Made by a program: the position numbers and the translations under genes | Assembly: GCF_015207605.1 (NCBI RefSeq) | Contig: NZ_JADEWO010000014.1 | Coordinates: 1 to 64,000 of the forward strand | From: Oculatella sp. LEGE 06141 | Lineage (GTDB): Bacteria > Cyanobacteriota > Cyanobacteriia > Elainellales > Elainellaceae | Direction: 5' to 3' | DNA: 64,000 nt | Part shown: positions 52,087 through 61,739 of the stretch, piece by piece | Position numbering within the stretch: the first letter of the stretch is position 1 | Layout: every line of letters starts with the position of its first letter | Notes under the pieces: generated by a model | The model's input: only the letters and a program-made list of their open reading frames with translations | Told to the model about the DNA's origin: nothing | Database searches by the model: none

Positions 52087-53991
52087 CTAAAACTCCGGTG
52101 CTGTAAAAGTTCGTTTAGGGAAATGATCGAGTGCATCAGTTTCAACACCACTTTTTGATGACGATGCTGATGCTTCTCCTTCATCGGGAAGTGGCAGCAT
52201 ACGCTCTGCTTCTTCAATCCGTTCATATAAAGCTTGGGTTAATGCATCTACGTTTGGCAGAATCACTTGACTTTCCAAAGCGGCTCTCACTTGTGATTCC
52301 CATAAACTCTCACTCTCCTTTGCTCGTTTCTCATCCGCCTTAGAAACAGGAATAATCAGCGGATAGGGAATGGATGCCTGTCCGCCTGAACTGTAGCCTG
52401 GGCTGGTGATCACGCATTTGCCTTGAGGAAATTTGAGAATCTCATCGGCGCTGATCACCGGCATTTTTTGCAGATTTTCACTCCAGCTAATGGAGCGGCT
52501 CATTTGTCCACCGAGCGATCGCCCGGTCGTTCGATTTTTGATCAGCACTTCTTTTTCACCGTACCGTTTTGAGTAGTCCTCAGCCGTTTTATGATTGCCG
52601 GGATTGAACAGGACATGGGTGCTACAGGCAGAGGCGATCGCGGCACCCATTTTGTCTCCATAAATGTCATAGAGTTGATCCAAACTTTGAATGCCCAGGA
52701 TGAAGCAGGCTCCATTGGAACGGTATTCGTTAATCCATTGGGGCAGGCGATCGAGCTTGATCGAGGGCAACTCGTCTAGAGAGATAATCAGCGGGTCTTT
52801 GCGGGGTGTGCTGAGATTGCCCACAATCATTAGGTGAATCGCAGCAGCCAGTAGCGGACCTACCACACTGCGACGCTCATCATCCAGCTTGAATACTACA
52901 AGCTCTCGTCCTTCCAAGCGAGTTGGAATCGTGGATTTGCCAATAAAAGCGCGGAGCAGGTCTGCTTGAATGAACGATGAGAAGGTGCCTGCGGCAGTCG
53001 TTAGGATACCAGAGATTGTTTTTTCAGCATCCTTCGCACTGAGAAATTGCACAAAAGAGGTAGCGACCCACTCATCCAACTGTTTGGATTGCACCGCATA
53101 ATCAATTCGATGCACCAAGTTAGGCAGGCGCAACACGGCGTAGAGCATTGCCATATCGGGATAGCGGGAACCTTTGACCAGTTGTAACAACGCCTTTGCC
53201 AGCGAATCTCCTGCCTTGGTGAAGAACTCATCGCTCCGCCCGCCATCCCCCTCTCTGGCGTTACGATTGATGACTTTACCAATCTCCCCTGCCATCACGC
53301 CATCTCGCGCATCCCGCATATAATCCAATGGGTTAATCACGCCACTGAAAGCTTCTCCTGGTGCAAAGACTCTGACCTGATACCCATAACGCGCTGCCAG
53401 GGGTGCATGGAGGCGCATCTGATCACCCTTTTTGTCGTAGAGCAGAATGGGAAAGCCCTGTTGCATAGCACTTTCCAGCATTCGATCGATTGTGGAATAA
53501 GTTTTTCCAGAACCAGGAGCGCCAATGACCAATGTACCTCGTTCAGAACTGGGAAACCAAACCGTTGGGGATGCTCCCAATGTGGTTTGTATTGTTGTTA
53601 TCACCCCGCGCCATGCTCCTTTTGCCCAATAACGAGGTGTGCCAGACCAGAGCGTTACTTTGTTGTGTTTGCGTTCCCGAATCTGTTTAAGTGACAGGCT
53701 GGTTGCAGCGAGTTTCTCCGCTGTGCCACACAGTTTGCCCGTAGTAATTTTGCCCTTACTCGATCCACTGATGCGGAGCAGCAATAATACGACCACCAAC
53801 CCACCCAGCATCATCCAGCCCTGGGGATTGTTGTATTGCTGAAACATTTTGCCAAAGTCGATCGCTGCCAGTGGTTGGGAATAGGACGGCACCTGCATCA
53901 AAGCAGTAGATGTAGGGCTTTTACTGCCAGAAAAGGAGTTCCAATGGGTCGGCAAGGGGAGAGGCATAGCAAAAGGCTTAGATTCTGGCAT
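52087..53991 (-). CDS. virD4: VirD4/TraG type IV coupling protein
   Basis: A 634-residue protein. Its N-terminal region has one membrane helix (about residues 55-75, MMLGGLVVVLLLLRI). Walker A VIGAPGSGKT is near 157-166. YDKKGDQMR follows, then Walker B IISLDELPS near 402, and QSLDQLYDIYG is the downstream TraG motif. Coupling proteins bring the relaxase-DNA complex to the type IV channel. It lies apart from the VirB-like operon, as often in cyanobacterial plasmids, and is divergent from the acidic-tail gene at 54180. The family has 600-700 residues, so it is full length. Confidence 0.92.
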   Translation of the reverse strand: MPESKPFAMPLPLPTHWNSFSGSKSPTSTALMQVPSYSQPLAAIDFGKMFQQYNNPQGWMMLGGLVVVLLLLRISGSSKGKITTGKLCGTAEKLAATSLSLKQIRERKHNKVTLWSGTPRYWAKGAWRGVITTIQTTLGASPTVWFPSSERGTLVIGAPGSGKTYSTIDRMLESAMQQGFPILLYDKKGDQMRLHAPLAARYGYQVRVFAPGEAFSGVINPLDYMRDARDGVMAGEIGKVINRNAREGDGGRSDEFFTKAGDSLAKALLQLVKGSRYPDMAMLYAVLRLPNLVHRIDYAVQSKQLDEWVATSFVQFLSAKDAEKTISGILTTAAGTFSSFIQADLLRAFIGKSTIPTRLEGRELVVFKLDDERRSVVGPLLAAAIHLMIVGNLSTPRKDPLIISLDELPSIKLDRLPQWINEYRSNGACFILGIQSLDQLYDIYGDKMGAAIASACSTHVLFNPGNHKTAEDYSKRYGEKEVLIKNRTTGRSLGGQMSRSISWSENLQKMPVISADEILKFPQGKCVITSPGYSSGGQASIPYPLIIPVSKADEKRAKESESLWESQVRAALESQVILPNVDALTQALYERIEEAERMLPLPDEGEASASSSKSGVETDALDHFPKRTFTAPEF

Positions 53992-54179
53992 AAATTCTAA
54001 CGATTGCAGGTCGGTGAGCGGATCAGCTACCTGGACATTTTTTTAGGGATGAGGCGATGCGATAGCTTGCGCTGACTTGTCAGTTCGCGATCTCCAAAGG
54101 CTCAATACCCAAATTCTGTTTCAGATAGCGTCTCAGGCTAACGCCTCCGCATTGGGATAATTCATTTGGCTGCACTGCA

Positions 54180-55283
54180 ATGGTTAAACCAACGAACTCT
54201 AGAAATAGCTCTACCAGCACTGCCAGAACGGGTGCTAAGACGGCTACTCCCAAATCACCAAAATCAACTGCGGCAACCAACTCTCGTGCGGCTCGAACCG
54301 ACAGGACGGAGCCAGAAGACTTTGAGGTTGACACAGATCTACTCAGCGATGGCTACAATCAGGTGCGCCGACCGCAGTTGCCCTACGGCATTGTGGTTAA
54401 TGACAAGCCAGCCGGGATTCTGATTCCGAACGATCAGTTGGAAAAGGCGGACTGGCTTGCCATGCCGGATGAAGATGACCTCACGACGGTTACTTTCACT
54501 GAAGATGTGACGGGTCTTTTGATTACGGAAGCCCGGTTGCTCGTGCTGGCATTTGTGCCCGAATACATTCGCTACAAGTCGGATGTGGAAGACCTGGGCG
54601 GCACTGTGGTCGGACTCTACGATGAGTACCGCAATAGCCTGGACAAGAAATCGATGGATGTTTGCTCAGAACATGCGCTGTTGTTTCTGGATGAGTATAA
54701 TCAACCCCTGCATACGATGCCGATCGTAGTGCGGTTCAAAAATGTCGCGCTCTGGAGCTTTAAGTCAGCCCGTGAGGAGTTCTACCGTGCCCTGGAAAAA
54801 ACATTTGCTGACTACTTCAATGTGCCTTTCAGCGGCAAGAACGATCGATGGCGGAGTTTGGGAGTGTTGGAGGTGGAGTTTAAAGCCGTCAAGGAAGGGG
54901 AGGGCAAGAACAAACACGACTGCTGTAAGACGGTGGCATATACCAAACCGACGATCGAAACCTTGCCTCTCCTCTATTTGGGCACTCCTACGGCAAAGGC
55001 GCTAATCTGGCAGCAGCATGATGCGATCGCAGGATTCACAGAACCTCAATCTCTGCCTGCCTTGCCAGGTGAGGTAGAAGCGGTTGAAGTAGAAGTATTG
55101 CCGCCTCAGAAGAATGGTGCAACTACCAAAACCTTGAATACCAAACCTTCTACTAAATCTCCTCGAAAGATCAAACCGATTGAAGAGGATGAAGATTTTC
55201 TGGATGATCTGGAGGAATCGGATGCGGAGCTAGACGATGAGGACTTTGATTTCGATGATGATGAACTGGATGACGACGAGTAA
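54180..55283 (+). CDS. Acidic-tailed cyanobacterial plasmid protein (DUF5895-like); possible ssDNA-binding role
   Basis: A 367-residue protein. Residues 1-50 are a Ser/Thr/Lys/Arg-rich flexible tail. The central domain (about 60-290) starts with QLPYGIVVNDKPAGILIP, a beta-rich region typical of a cyanobacterial family I associate with DUF5895. The last 40 residues are almost all acidic (EDEDFLDDLEE, ending DDDELDDDE). Basic-core proteins with acidic C-terminal tails on phages and plasmids often bind ssDNA and recruit replication partners. With a whole replisome on the plasmid and no SSB seen, this is a candidate. That role is inference; the domain itself has no known activity to me. Confidence 0.55.
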   Translation: MVKPTNSRNSSTSTARTGAKTATPKSPKSTAATNSRAARTDRTEPEDFEVDTDLLSDGYNQVRRPQLPYGIVVNDKPAGILIPNDQLEKADWLAMPDEDDLTTVTFTEDVTGLLITEARLLVLAFVPEYIRYKSDVEDLGGTVVGLYDEYRNSLDKKSMDVCSEHALLFLDEYNQPLHTMPIVVRFKNVALWSFKSAREEFYRALEKTFADYFNVPFSGKNDRWRSLGVLEVEFKAVKEGEGKNKHDCCKTVAYTKPTIETLPLLYLGTPTAKALIWQQHDAIAGFTEPQSLPALPGEVEAVEVEVLPPQKNGATTKTLNTKPSTKSPRKIKPIEEDEDFLDDLEESDAELDDEDFDFDDDELDDDE

Positions 55284-56225
55284 TTCACTTTATCCCTGGG
55301 ACTTATTCTGAATGAATTTCTGCTGTAGCTGAATTGGCTATGGCAGCTTTTTTGCTTAATACTGAAGATTATTGGTAAATTTGATTTCAAAAATGAGGCA
55401 TTTGTATTAATAATGCGTAGGACTCTATAGAACCCATTTGACATTTTTTCCTATAACCGTAAGCTTATTTCTATATGGGTTTGACATTTTTTGCTGTCGT
55501 TGCTCTTTGATTTACCGTTTTGTAGCTAATTGAGTCCTGTGAGACGGATTGGCTGTCCGCCTTATCTTTCTAGAAAAGATACCAAATGGGTTTTATAGCG
55601 GTTTTGGGGACGTAGGGTTCAGAAAGCGGTCAGGGTACTCTAGCAGAAAGAATTTCAGAGTTTTGACCACCTCTGACACTCAAAGCAAGTAATGGTGAAC
55701 ATTTCAAACATTTATCGCCAAGTGACTGCCTGAAACCTCTACAGCCCTCCATTGTCACTCTAGGCAGAGGAAAATTAAACAAAAGCAACGGAACCCTTAT
55801 GGAAGAAGTCAATTCGCGGTCACCCCTTATCCCTAATCGCTTTGTTCAATTGAGATGCTGCGTGACAGCGAATACACCTGCTAGATAAGCTTTTCAACGT
55901 TTTAATGTAAATTTTATTTTCCGAGAGTGACAAAGGAGGGATAGAGCCATTTTCATGGAGTTGATTTTACGAAAAACCTACGTGTTTTGATGAAGATATA
56001 CGTATGCCTTCAATTAATTCTCTCATAAATAGGTATATACGTAGCATGGCTGTTGCCAGATGGCTTATGAAATTGGTAGCAAAGGGAAGCTGGATGCTGT
56101 GCCCCCCGCCAAGGGTGAAACCCCTGCCCCCGTCTTAATCCAAATAGCTACAGCTATAAATATAGAGAATTAATAAGCAAATTTGTATTTTCGTAGCACA
56201 ATATACAACAAACCAACAAGAATCA
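55284..56225. other. 940-base non-coding stretch
   Basis: No convincing gene. It holds two copies of TTGACATTTTTT (55438-55449 and 55481-55492), each preceded by a CCCAT- or TGGGT-like context. TATACGTA-like palindromes lie at about 55998-56005 and again near 56036-56043, and a C-rich stretch at 56100-56135. A 60-codon minus-strand frame (55630-55812) has no ribosome site. The TTGACA copies could be -35 boxes. The stretch marks the edge of an AT-rich, HIP1-free island. Confidence 0.5.
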
Positions 56226-57032
56226 ATGTCAAAAAGAGGGAATAGTACTTATCGGCTTCTTCAACGGCAATCAACTGCTTTCCTCGTAGCAGCAACACTG
56301 GCTAGTGTCTTGCTCATCACTGCTGGTTTGTCATTAAAATCTTCCCAGGGTTTTCTTTCTGAACTTTTTGTTGCTATAGGTGGAGGTGCGCTGGGTACCT
56401 GCTTCGGTATTACTTTTGGCAGTGTCTCTGATGCAAGCATTCTTCAACGAATTAGAGAAATGCTTGAATTTTCACTCGAAAAAACACTCTCTGCCCCCGA
56501 GCAGAATCTCGATGAGTACCGTAAGGTTTGGCATCATTACCTAATGACAAAAATAAACAATAAGTTTGTTTGGCGATATCGCCAATTCGACTTTGCACGA
56601 TTGTCCGTCCCAGGCAAGATTGTAGCTACCTTAGCGGTTCCTGACTCGCAAGGCAAAACGCACACTTATAACATTGAAGGATTTTTGATAGGAACAAGGC
56701 TTATTTTTGTTCAACTCCCTGCTGGAGGATATGAACCGCCAGTAATTCATTTATATCCTCAAGCTGGTGAATATTTCCGATCTATTCACGTTGGCTTAGC
56801 AACTCTTCAATCGTGGGATGGGGATCATCTCACCATTCCCGTTGTAATGTGTAAAGATCCTTTGGTATTTCCTGGGCATTCGGGGCAATACCCACGGGAG
56901 GGAACACTTCCTGACAGCATAGCTATCGAGCTTGATAAACTTTGGCTGCGAGAGGCCAAGAACGCTGGTTTGATACCAATTACAGGAACTGGGTTACAGA
57001 GTAGTACCCCTATCCCAAGGAGTAAACCATGA
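56226..57032 (+). CDS. Two-helix membrane protein of unknown function
   Basis: A 268-residue protein. Two membrane helices are close to the N-terminus (about residues 17-37 and 44-68). A 200-residue soluble domain follows, with a helical start (ASILQRIREMLEFSLEKTL) and then mainly beta strands. It has no catalytic motif. It overlaps the methyltransferase start by 4 bases (ATGA), so they are coupled. A two-helix plus beta-domain plan occurs in several defence effectors such as Cap15, but no cyclase is nearby and I see no specific match. Confidence 0.6.
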   Translation: MSKRGNSTYRLLQRQSTAFLVAATLASVLLITAGLSLKSSQGFLSELFVAIGGGALGTCFGITFGSVSDASILQRIREMLEFSLEKTLSAPEQNLDEYRKVWHHYLMTKINNKFVWRYRQFDFARLSVPGKIVATLAVPDSQGKTHTYNIEGFLIGTRLIFVQLPAGGYEPPVIHLYPQAGEYFRSIHVGLATLQSWDGDHLTIPVVMCKDPLVFPGHSGQYPREGTLPDSIAIELDKLWLREAKNAGLIPITGTGLQSSTPIPRSKP

Positions 57033-57787
57033 CTTGGCAGGACGAAATGTTTATTGACTTAGCCGATTGTTTTCTGGAAATACTAAAGTCGAAGAAACTA
57101 CCAAGCGATATCAAATATTTCTTACAAAGCTTGAGTCCTTCTACAAATAATCGGCTAGCAATTTTAGACTTAGGGTGTGGTTCAGGTCGGCTGTTTCCTA
57201 TCCTGTCGGAAATTTCTACATTAGTTGTTGGGATAGATTTCTCACCAAAACTCATTGAGGAAGCCAATGGTATTGCTCGAACTCTTCCAAATGTATTAAC
57301 TGTTTGCCACGACATGAGACAAATCCGAAACCTCTTTCCATCTGGAACTTTCAATATGATAGTCAGGGCATACACATCACTTGGTTATTTTGAACCAAGT
57401 GTAGAGGCAGCAATCCTATCACAATGTGCTGAGTTAGTAGAACCCGGCGGCAAACTTATTATAGACACATTTAATGCAAATAAATTCAAGATTTCTGGTT
57501 CGTTTGAAAGAGAGACAAATATAGGTAATTTTTCATTGGTCGAACAATATAAATGGGATTCAACCCTAAACTTAATTTCCTGTTTATGGAAGTACGTTTT
57601 TGAAGAGAATAGGATCTACGAAATTCCATTTCATCTTGATGGCTATGATGTTGAGCGTATTGACGCCCTTCTAGCTGAAACTGGATGGTGTCGTGAAAAA
57701 TTATTTCAAGATTTCAGCACCACTTCTCCACTAGATCCTTCAATAAATAGTGAACGCATTGTAGTTGTTGCCAAACGAAAAAAATGA
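57029..57787 (+). CDS. Class I SAM-dependent methyltransferase
   Basis: A 252-residue protein. Motif I is ILDLGCGSGR at about residues 46-55. The acidic end of strand 2 lies in LVVGIDFSPKLIEEA, and FNMIVRAYTSLGYF supplies motif II/III. The acceptor substrate cannot be predicted. It is translationally coupled to the two-helix membrane protein. It is separated by an IS element from an EamA exporter and an aminotransferase, which may once have formed a single biosynthetic and export cluster with it. Confidence 0.88.
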   Translation: MTWQDEMFIDLADCFLEILKSKKLPSDIKYFLQSLSPSTNNRLAILDLGCGSGRLFPILSEISTLVVGIDFSPKLIEEANGIARTLPNVLTVCHDMRQIRNLFPSGTFNMIVRAYTSLGYFEPSVEAAILSQCAELVEPGGKLIIDTFNANKFKISGSFERETNIGNFSLVEQYKWDSTLNLISCLWKYVFEENRIYEIPFHLDGYDVERIDALLAETGWCREKLFQDFSTTSPLDPSINSERIVVVAKRKK

Positions 57788-58138
57788 GGAGAAAATAGCC
57801 CTTTTGCTAGTACATAAGACAATCCAATTAGGTAAAAATAGATTGTCCTAAAAAGCCTACTATACCTAGACAGAATTTTGCATTTATTTAGATTTATCCA
57901 CCTACTAACTATTTAGCCTTCTTTTAAAAGAGTAAATTTTGAAAGGAAGACTCAGGATAAAAGATTAATTTTTATTTTGCTATGATGCTCAATTAATTAG
58001 ATGTGGAATTTAAAGTCTCAGGCTCAACAAGGTACTTCAAATTTGAATTGGTGATTTCATATAATGCTGTTCTCAAACAGTACTCCTAAAACAGATTAAG
58101 GTATATGTACTATTAATTGTATAGAAAGATTTGTAGTT
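57788..58138. other. 350-base AT-rich gap before the IS element
   Basis: It lies between the methyltransferase stop and the left target duplication of the IS. Apart from short AT-rich tracts, I see no gene, hairpin with T-run, or repeat to report. Confidence 0.5.
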
Positions 58139-58147
58139 AAGCCAGAT

Positions 58148-59236
58148 CAGAAGTGTTGAAAGAAAGCTTAAGGTAGAAAAAATGGGGGCAGAAAACAGTA
58201 TTCTGTCCCCAAGAATAGAAAAATGATGTCTGATGCTACCGTCCTTTCCTAACATTGTCAAATCCTTGCTCAAGCGACTTTCAGCAATTGACTACCCAGT
58301 TTTGAACTCGCGCCTATTCTTTGAAATCTGGCTGACCTTCGTACTTGACGCAAGCTTAATGAGCATGAGAGACCTGTTTTATCGGCTGAATCATGCCGGA
58401 ATTGGAGTCGATATTTCGACCTTTTCTAAAGCGTGTAAAACTCGGCAAGGAGAAACTTTTTGCCGCATTTATGTGGAGTTGGTTGATCGATTAAAGCGAC
58501 AGCATCCTGCCACTGCCCAGATGCTGGTTCCAATTGATTCAACTGTGATTAGCTTGACAAGCAAGTTGTTTTGGCAAGAGGAATATCATCAAGTTAAATT
58601 GCTCAATGGCATCAATTTAGAGCAGGGCAACCCAACCGACTGTTTGATTCATTTTGGACAGGGACATGATGCTCGATTTGCCGAAATGGTGAATAGTATG
58701 ATTCCTGAAAACGGTGTTGGGATCATGGATAGAGGCTTTGCAGGTTGGGACTTTTTGGATGAACTCAGCAGCACTCGAACACGCTTTGTGGTGCGAATCA
58801 AAAATAACATGAAAACCGATCTCGACCACCAACGCTATCGCGTCGTTTGGTTTTGTGATTTGGAGAGTCGGAGTGAATTTCGACTTGCCACAAATTTAGA
58901 CCAAATGACGAATGAAGAGGTGGGTGAAATCTATCGCAATCGATGGCAAATCGAGATTCTATGGAAGTTTTTGAAAATGCATCTCAAACTCGACCGTTTG
59001 ATTAGCAAAAATGTCAACGGAGTGACGATGCAAATCTACATGGTATTGATTGGGTATTTGATTTTGGAGTTGATGGAAATTCCTGCCTTTTATGGGCATC
59101 GATTATTAGATAAGTTCCGCTATTTGCAATTGGAATTGAGCCAGCGTTGTTCCATCGTGCATTGGAGCTATGATTTACTGCCAGATACACTTGTCTGAAA
59201 CAATATGAAGTTTTGTGGCTAGATTCAACACTTCTG
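58148..59236 (+). mobile_element. Complete IS4-family insertion sequence, 1089 bp
   Basis: The 13-bp terminal inverted repeats are CAGAAGTGTTGAA at 58148-58160 and its complement at 59224-59236. Outside both ends lies the same 9-bp target duplication, AAGCCAGAT (58139-58147 and 59237-59245). One transposase gene fills the element. Intact ends, duplication and gene argue for a recent insertion. It interrupts the space between the methyltransferase and the exporter gene, only 45 bases before the exporter start. Confidence 0.92.
58233..59198 (+). CDS. IS4-family DDE transposase
   Basis: A 321-residue protein. The first catalytic Asp lies in LVPIDSTVISL (near residue 102). The second lies in GIMDRGFAGWDFL (near 169). 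The YREK signature is YRNRWQIEILWKFLK near 231-245, with spacing Y(2)R(3)E(6)K, which is diagnostic for IS4. The frame is intact, so the element may be active. Confidence 0.93.
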   Translation: MLPSFPNIVKSLLKRLSAIDYPVLNSRLFFEIWLTFVLDASLMSMRDLFYRLNHAGIGVDISTFSKACKTRQGETFCRIYVELVDRLKRQHPATAQMLVPIDSTVISLTSKLFWQEEYHQVKLLNGINLEQGNPTDCLIHFGQGHDARFAEMVNSMIPENGVGIMDRGFAGWDFLDELSSTRTRFVVRIKNNMKTDLDHQRYRVVWFCDLESRSEFRLATNLDQMTNEEVGEIYRNRWQIEILWKFLKMHLKLDRLISKNVNGVTMQIYMVLIGYLILELMEIPAFYGHRLLDKFRYLQLELSQRCSIVHWSYDLLPDTLV

Positions 59237-59281
59237 AAGCCAGATTAGCAAGGTAGCTTAACTTGGAGATGAATTACTTTG

Positions 59282-60172
59282 ATGAAAACTTCACAAATAA
59301 ACTCAATACAAACTGTTCTCGCACTAGGAATATCTCTCATTCTTTGGGCTTCTGGTTTTGCGGGTGTTCGCGCTAGTCTGACAAGTTATAGTCCGGAACA
59401 CCTTGTTCTTCTACGCTTCTTAGTTGCTTCAAGTGTACTAGTAGTTTATGCATTGCTTACTCAGATGAGGTTACCAAGGATAAAGGATGTTCCCATCATG
59501 CTATTGCTTGGTTTTTTTGGTGTTGCGCTTTATCATCTTTGCCTTTCCTATGGTCAAAGAACTATTACTGCTAGTGCAGCAAGTTTGCTCAACGCCTCTA
59601 GTCCCATTTTCACGGTTCTTTTTGCTACAGTCTTTCTCGAAGAACGCCTTGCAGCTAAGGGTTGGATCGGCATTATTACTAGTTTTATAGGAGCGATCTT
59701 AATTTCGCTAAGTGAGTCAGATAGCATTTATTTCAATACGAATGCGTTGTTGATTATAATCGCTGCTATTTCCCAAGGAATATATTTTACCCTTCAAAAG
59801 TTTTATCTTAAGAAATATAATGCATTTGAGCTTGCAACTTACACTATTTGGGGTGGTACAGTGCTACTAATGTTTTCCTTGTCAAGTTTAGTAGAAACAA
59901 TATATTCAGCGCCTTTACAAGCAACTTTAACAATTGCCTATCTAGGAGTCTTTCCGGCAGCTATTGCATACATGAGCTGGAATTATGTCATTTCTAAAAT
60001 GCCTGTATCGCAAGCAGCAAGCTTCCTTTATTTAGTCCCAATCTTGGCAAGCTTAATAGCTTGGATCTGGTTAAAAGAGATTCCTAATCTATTGTCAGTT
60101 CTTGGCGGAGTTTTAGTACTGTCTGGGGTTTTACTAGTAAATAATGTTAATAGTAAGAATTTAAACAGTTGA
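59282..60172 (+). CDS. EamA-family (DMT superfamily) transporter
   Basis: 296 residues from the ATG at 59282; a TTG one codon upstream is also possible. It has about ten membrane helices in two EamA repeats. The first holds SASAASLLNASSPIFTVLFA followed by ERLAAKGWIGIITSFIGAI. The second holds PVSQAASFLYLVPILASLIAW and LLSVLGGVLVLSGVLLVN. Such proteins export amino acids or other metabolites across the inner membrane. It stands 34 bases after the IS duplication, so its promoter may be altered by the IS. Confidence 0.9.
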   Translation: MKTSQINSIQTVLALGISLILWASGFAGVRASLTSYSPEHLVLLRFLVASSVLVVYALLTQMRLPRIKDVPIMLLLGFFGVALYHLCLSYGQRTITASAASLLNASSPIFTVLFATVFLEERLAAKGWIGIITSFIGAILISLSESDSIYFNTNALLIIIAAISQGIYFTLQKFYLKKYNAFELATYTIWGGTVLLMFSLSSLVETIYSAPLQATLTIAYLGVFPAAIAYMSWNYVISKMPVSQAASFLYLVPILASLIAWIWLKEIPNLLSVLGGVLVLSGVLLVNNVNSKNLNS

Positions 60173-60256
60173 GGTTTTAGTGATTTTTATAAATAAGTAT
60201 AAAATTTATTTGCTTAAATTTTCAATAGGTCAGAAAGTTTAACCAAAATAATAAGA

Positions 60257-60340
60257 ATGTCTCTAGTTGAACTTGTACCTTTTGAAGAACATTTAAAGTT
60301 TGATATACTTAATCTAGCCCATGAGAATTTTGCATCATAA
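60257..60340 (+). CDS. Possible 27-residue peptide or gene remnant
   Basis: A short frame, MSLVELVPFEEHLKF, ending HENFAS, lies in the 238-base gap between exporter and aminotransferase. The sequence looks protein-like, and AATAAG rather than a ribosome site precedes it. It may be the start of a deleted gene. Confidence 0.2.
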   Translation: MSLVELVPFEEHLKFDILNLAHENFAS

Positions 60341-60410
60341 AGACACTTCGTAATAGGAACTGTCTCATTGATTATCTTTTTAGACTTAATTTGATGAGGT
60401 TAAAGTAAAA

Positions 60411-61739
60411 ATGGATGAAATTAGAGCCGATTTGTATTCTGATGATTTAGCTCATGTTTGGCATCCGTTTCAGCAAGCTACAACCTACCGTCAGCGGCAA
60501 TTAATCGCTGTTAATGGTGAGGGACCTTATGTAATTGATCATCAAGGACGACGCTATCTAGACGCAATATCAGGCTTGTGGAATTTGAACTTGGGATATT
60601 CTGAACAACGAGTAATTAAAGCAATTACCCAGCAGCTTGAGGCAATGCCTTTCACTTCCTTAATTGTTTTTTCCCACGAACCATCTATCCGTCTTGCCAA
60701 AGCACTTGCTGAACGTTCACCAGGTGACCTCAATACAGTATTTTTCACAAGCGGTGGCTCCGAAGGAATTGAAACCGCCCTTAAACTAAGTCGACACATC
60801 GCATACCTTCAGGGCGAACCACTACGGCATAATATTCTTGCACTTAGAGGAGCCTATCACGGAATGTCATACGGAGCACTTTCTGTAACGGGAGTGCCAG
60901 ATGATAGATGGCAGTTTGGGGCTCTTTTACCTGGGGTGCATCATATTCGATCTCCGCAGGGACTACCAAATAGTGAAAACTCTACAAATCAATGTATTGC
61001 TGACTTAATTCGCACTCTCGAATTTCTAAATCCCAAAACAGTGTGTGCCTTAATAATAGAACCAGTTATGGGGGCTGGTGGGATGGTTCCTCCACCTCCA
61101 GGATATCTCTCAAAAATTCAAGAAATTTGTAATAGAAATGGAATAATTCTAATCTTCGACGAGGTTACTGCTGGTATGGGTCGAACAGGTTGCTTGTTTG
61201 CTGCTGACTTATACGAGGTTTTACCAGACATCATTGTATTAGCTAAAGGCTTATCTGCTGGATATTATCCATTAGGAGCAGTACTTGTTAAACAGGAGTT
61301 TTTTGAGCTATGTGAGAAGAACTCTGATAATGTTTTTATGCATGGTTTTACTTACGGTGGTTCCCCAGCAGCTTGTGCTGCTGGTCTTGCTTATTTAGAA
61401 GTAGTTGAGTCTGATAAACTGCTAAATAAAGTACGAGCAGATGGAAGATATTTATTACATCAAATGCAACAAGCACTTGCCAAATATAACTTTATTAAAG
61501 ATATTCGAGGTGTTGGACTTATGATTGCAGTAGCTCTTGAAGATCCTAAACATCCAAATCAGCCACTGCCTCGTTCTATTGGTAATAAAGTTCAGCAGGT
61601 TGCTAGAGAAAATGGGCTTATTATACGCTCAACTTATGGTGGATCAACTTTTAACTTTGCACCTCCATTTATCTGTACTCAAGATGAGTTAGATAAAATT
61701 GCACAAATATTTTCTCATGCTTTAGGAGAAGTAGTTTGA
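60411..61739 (+). CDS. Class III PLP-dependent aminotransferase
   Basis: A 442-residue protein. HVWHPFQQATTYR at the start resembles BioA and omega-aminotransferases. The cofactor-binding residues are FTSGGSEGIETALKLSR (near 107-123), YHGMSYGALS, and the Asp of LIFDEVTAGMGRTG (near 245). Schiff-base Lys279 lies in VLAKGLSAGYYPLGA. Substrates of the family are omega-amines or amino-ketones. The neighbours (exporter, methyltransferase) suggest a small secondary-metabolite or amine pathway rather than biotin synthesis, because no other bio gene is present. A 38-residue TTG frame overlaps its stop. Confidence 0.92.
   Translation: MDEIRADLYSDDLAHVWHPFQQATTYRQRQLIAVNGEGPYVIDHQGRRYLDAISGLWNLNLGYSEQRVIKAITQQLEAMPFTSLIVFSHEPSIRLAKALAERSPGDLNTVFFTSGGSEGIETALKLSRHIAYLQGEPLRHNILALRGAYHGMSYGALSVTGVPDDRWQFGALLPGVHHIRSPQGLPNSENSTNQCIADLIRTLEFLNPKTVCALIIEPVMGAGGMVPPPPGYLSKIQEICNRNGIILIFDEVTAGMGRTGCLFAADLYEVLPDIIVLAKGLSAGYYPLGAVLVKQEFFELCEKNSDNVFMHGFTYGGSPAACAAGLAYLEVVESDKLLNKVRADGRYLLHQMQQALAKYNFIKDIRGVGLMIAVALEDPKHPNQPLPRSIGNKVQQVARENGLIIRSTYGGSTFNFAPPFICTQDELDKIAQIFSHALGEVV

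Noticed and set aside
55630-55812. 60-codon minus-strand frame in the 55.3-56.2 kb gap
   Set aside because: No ribosome site, no neighbour in operon and no recognisable motif.
56226-57032. Cap15-like CBASS effector
   Set aside because: Only the two-helix plus beta-domain plan agrees. There is no cyclic nucleotide synthase nearby, and the coupled gene is a methyltransferase.
60411-61739. Biotin synthesis aminotransferase (BioA)
   Set aside because: The N-terminus is similar, but no other biotin gene is present and class III aminotransferases are too alike to assign a substrate by eye.
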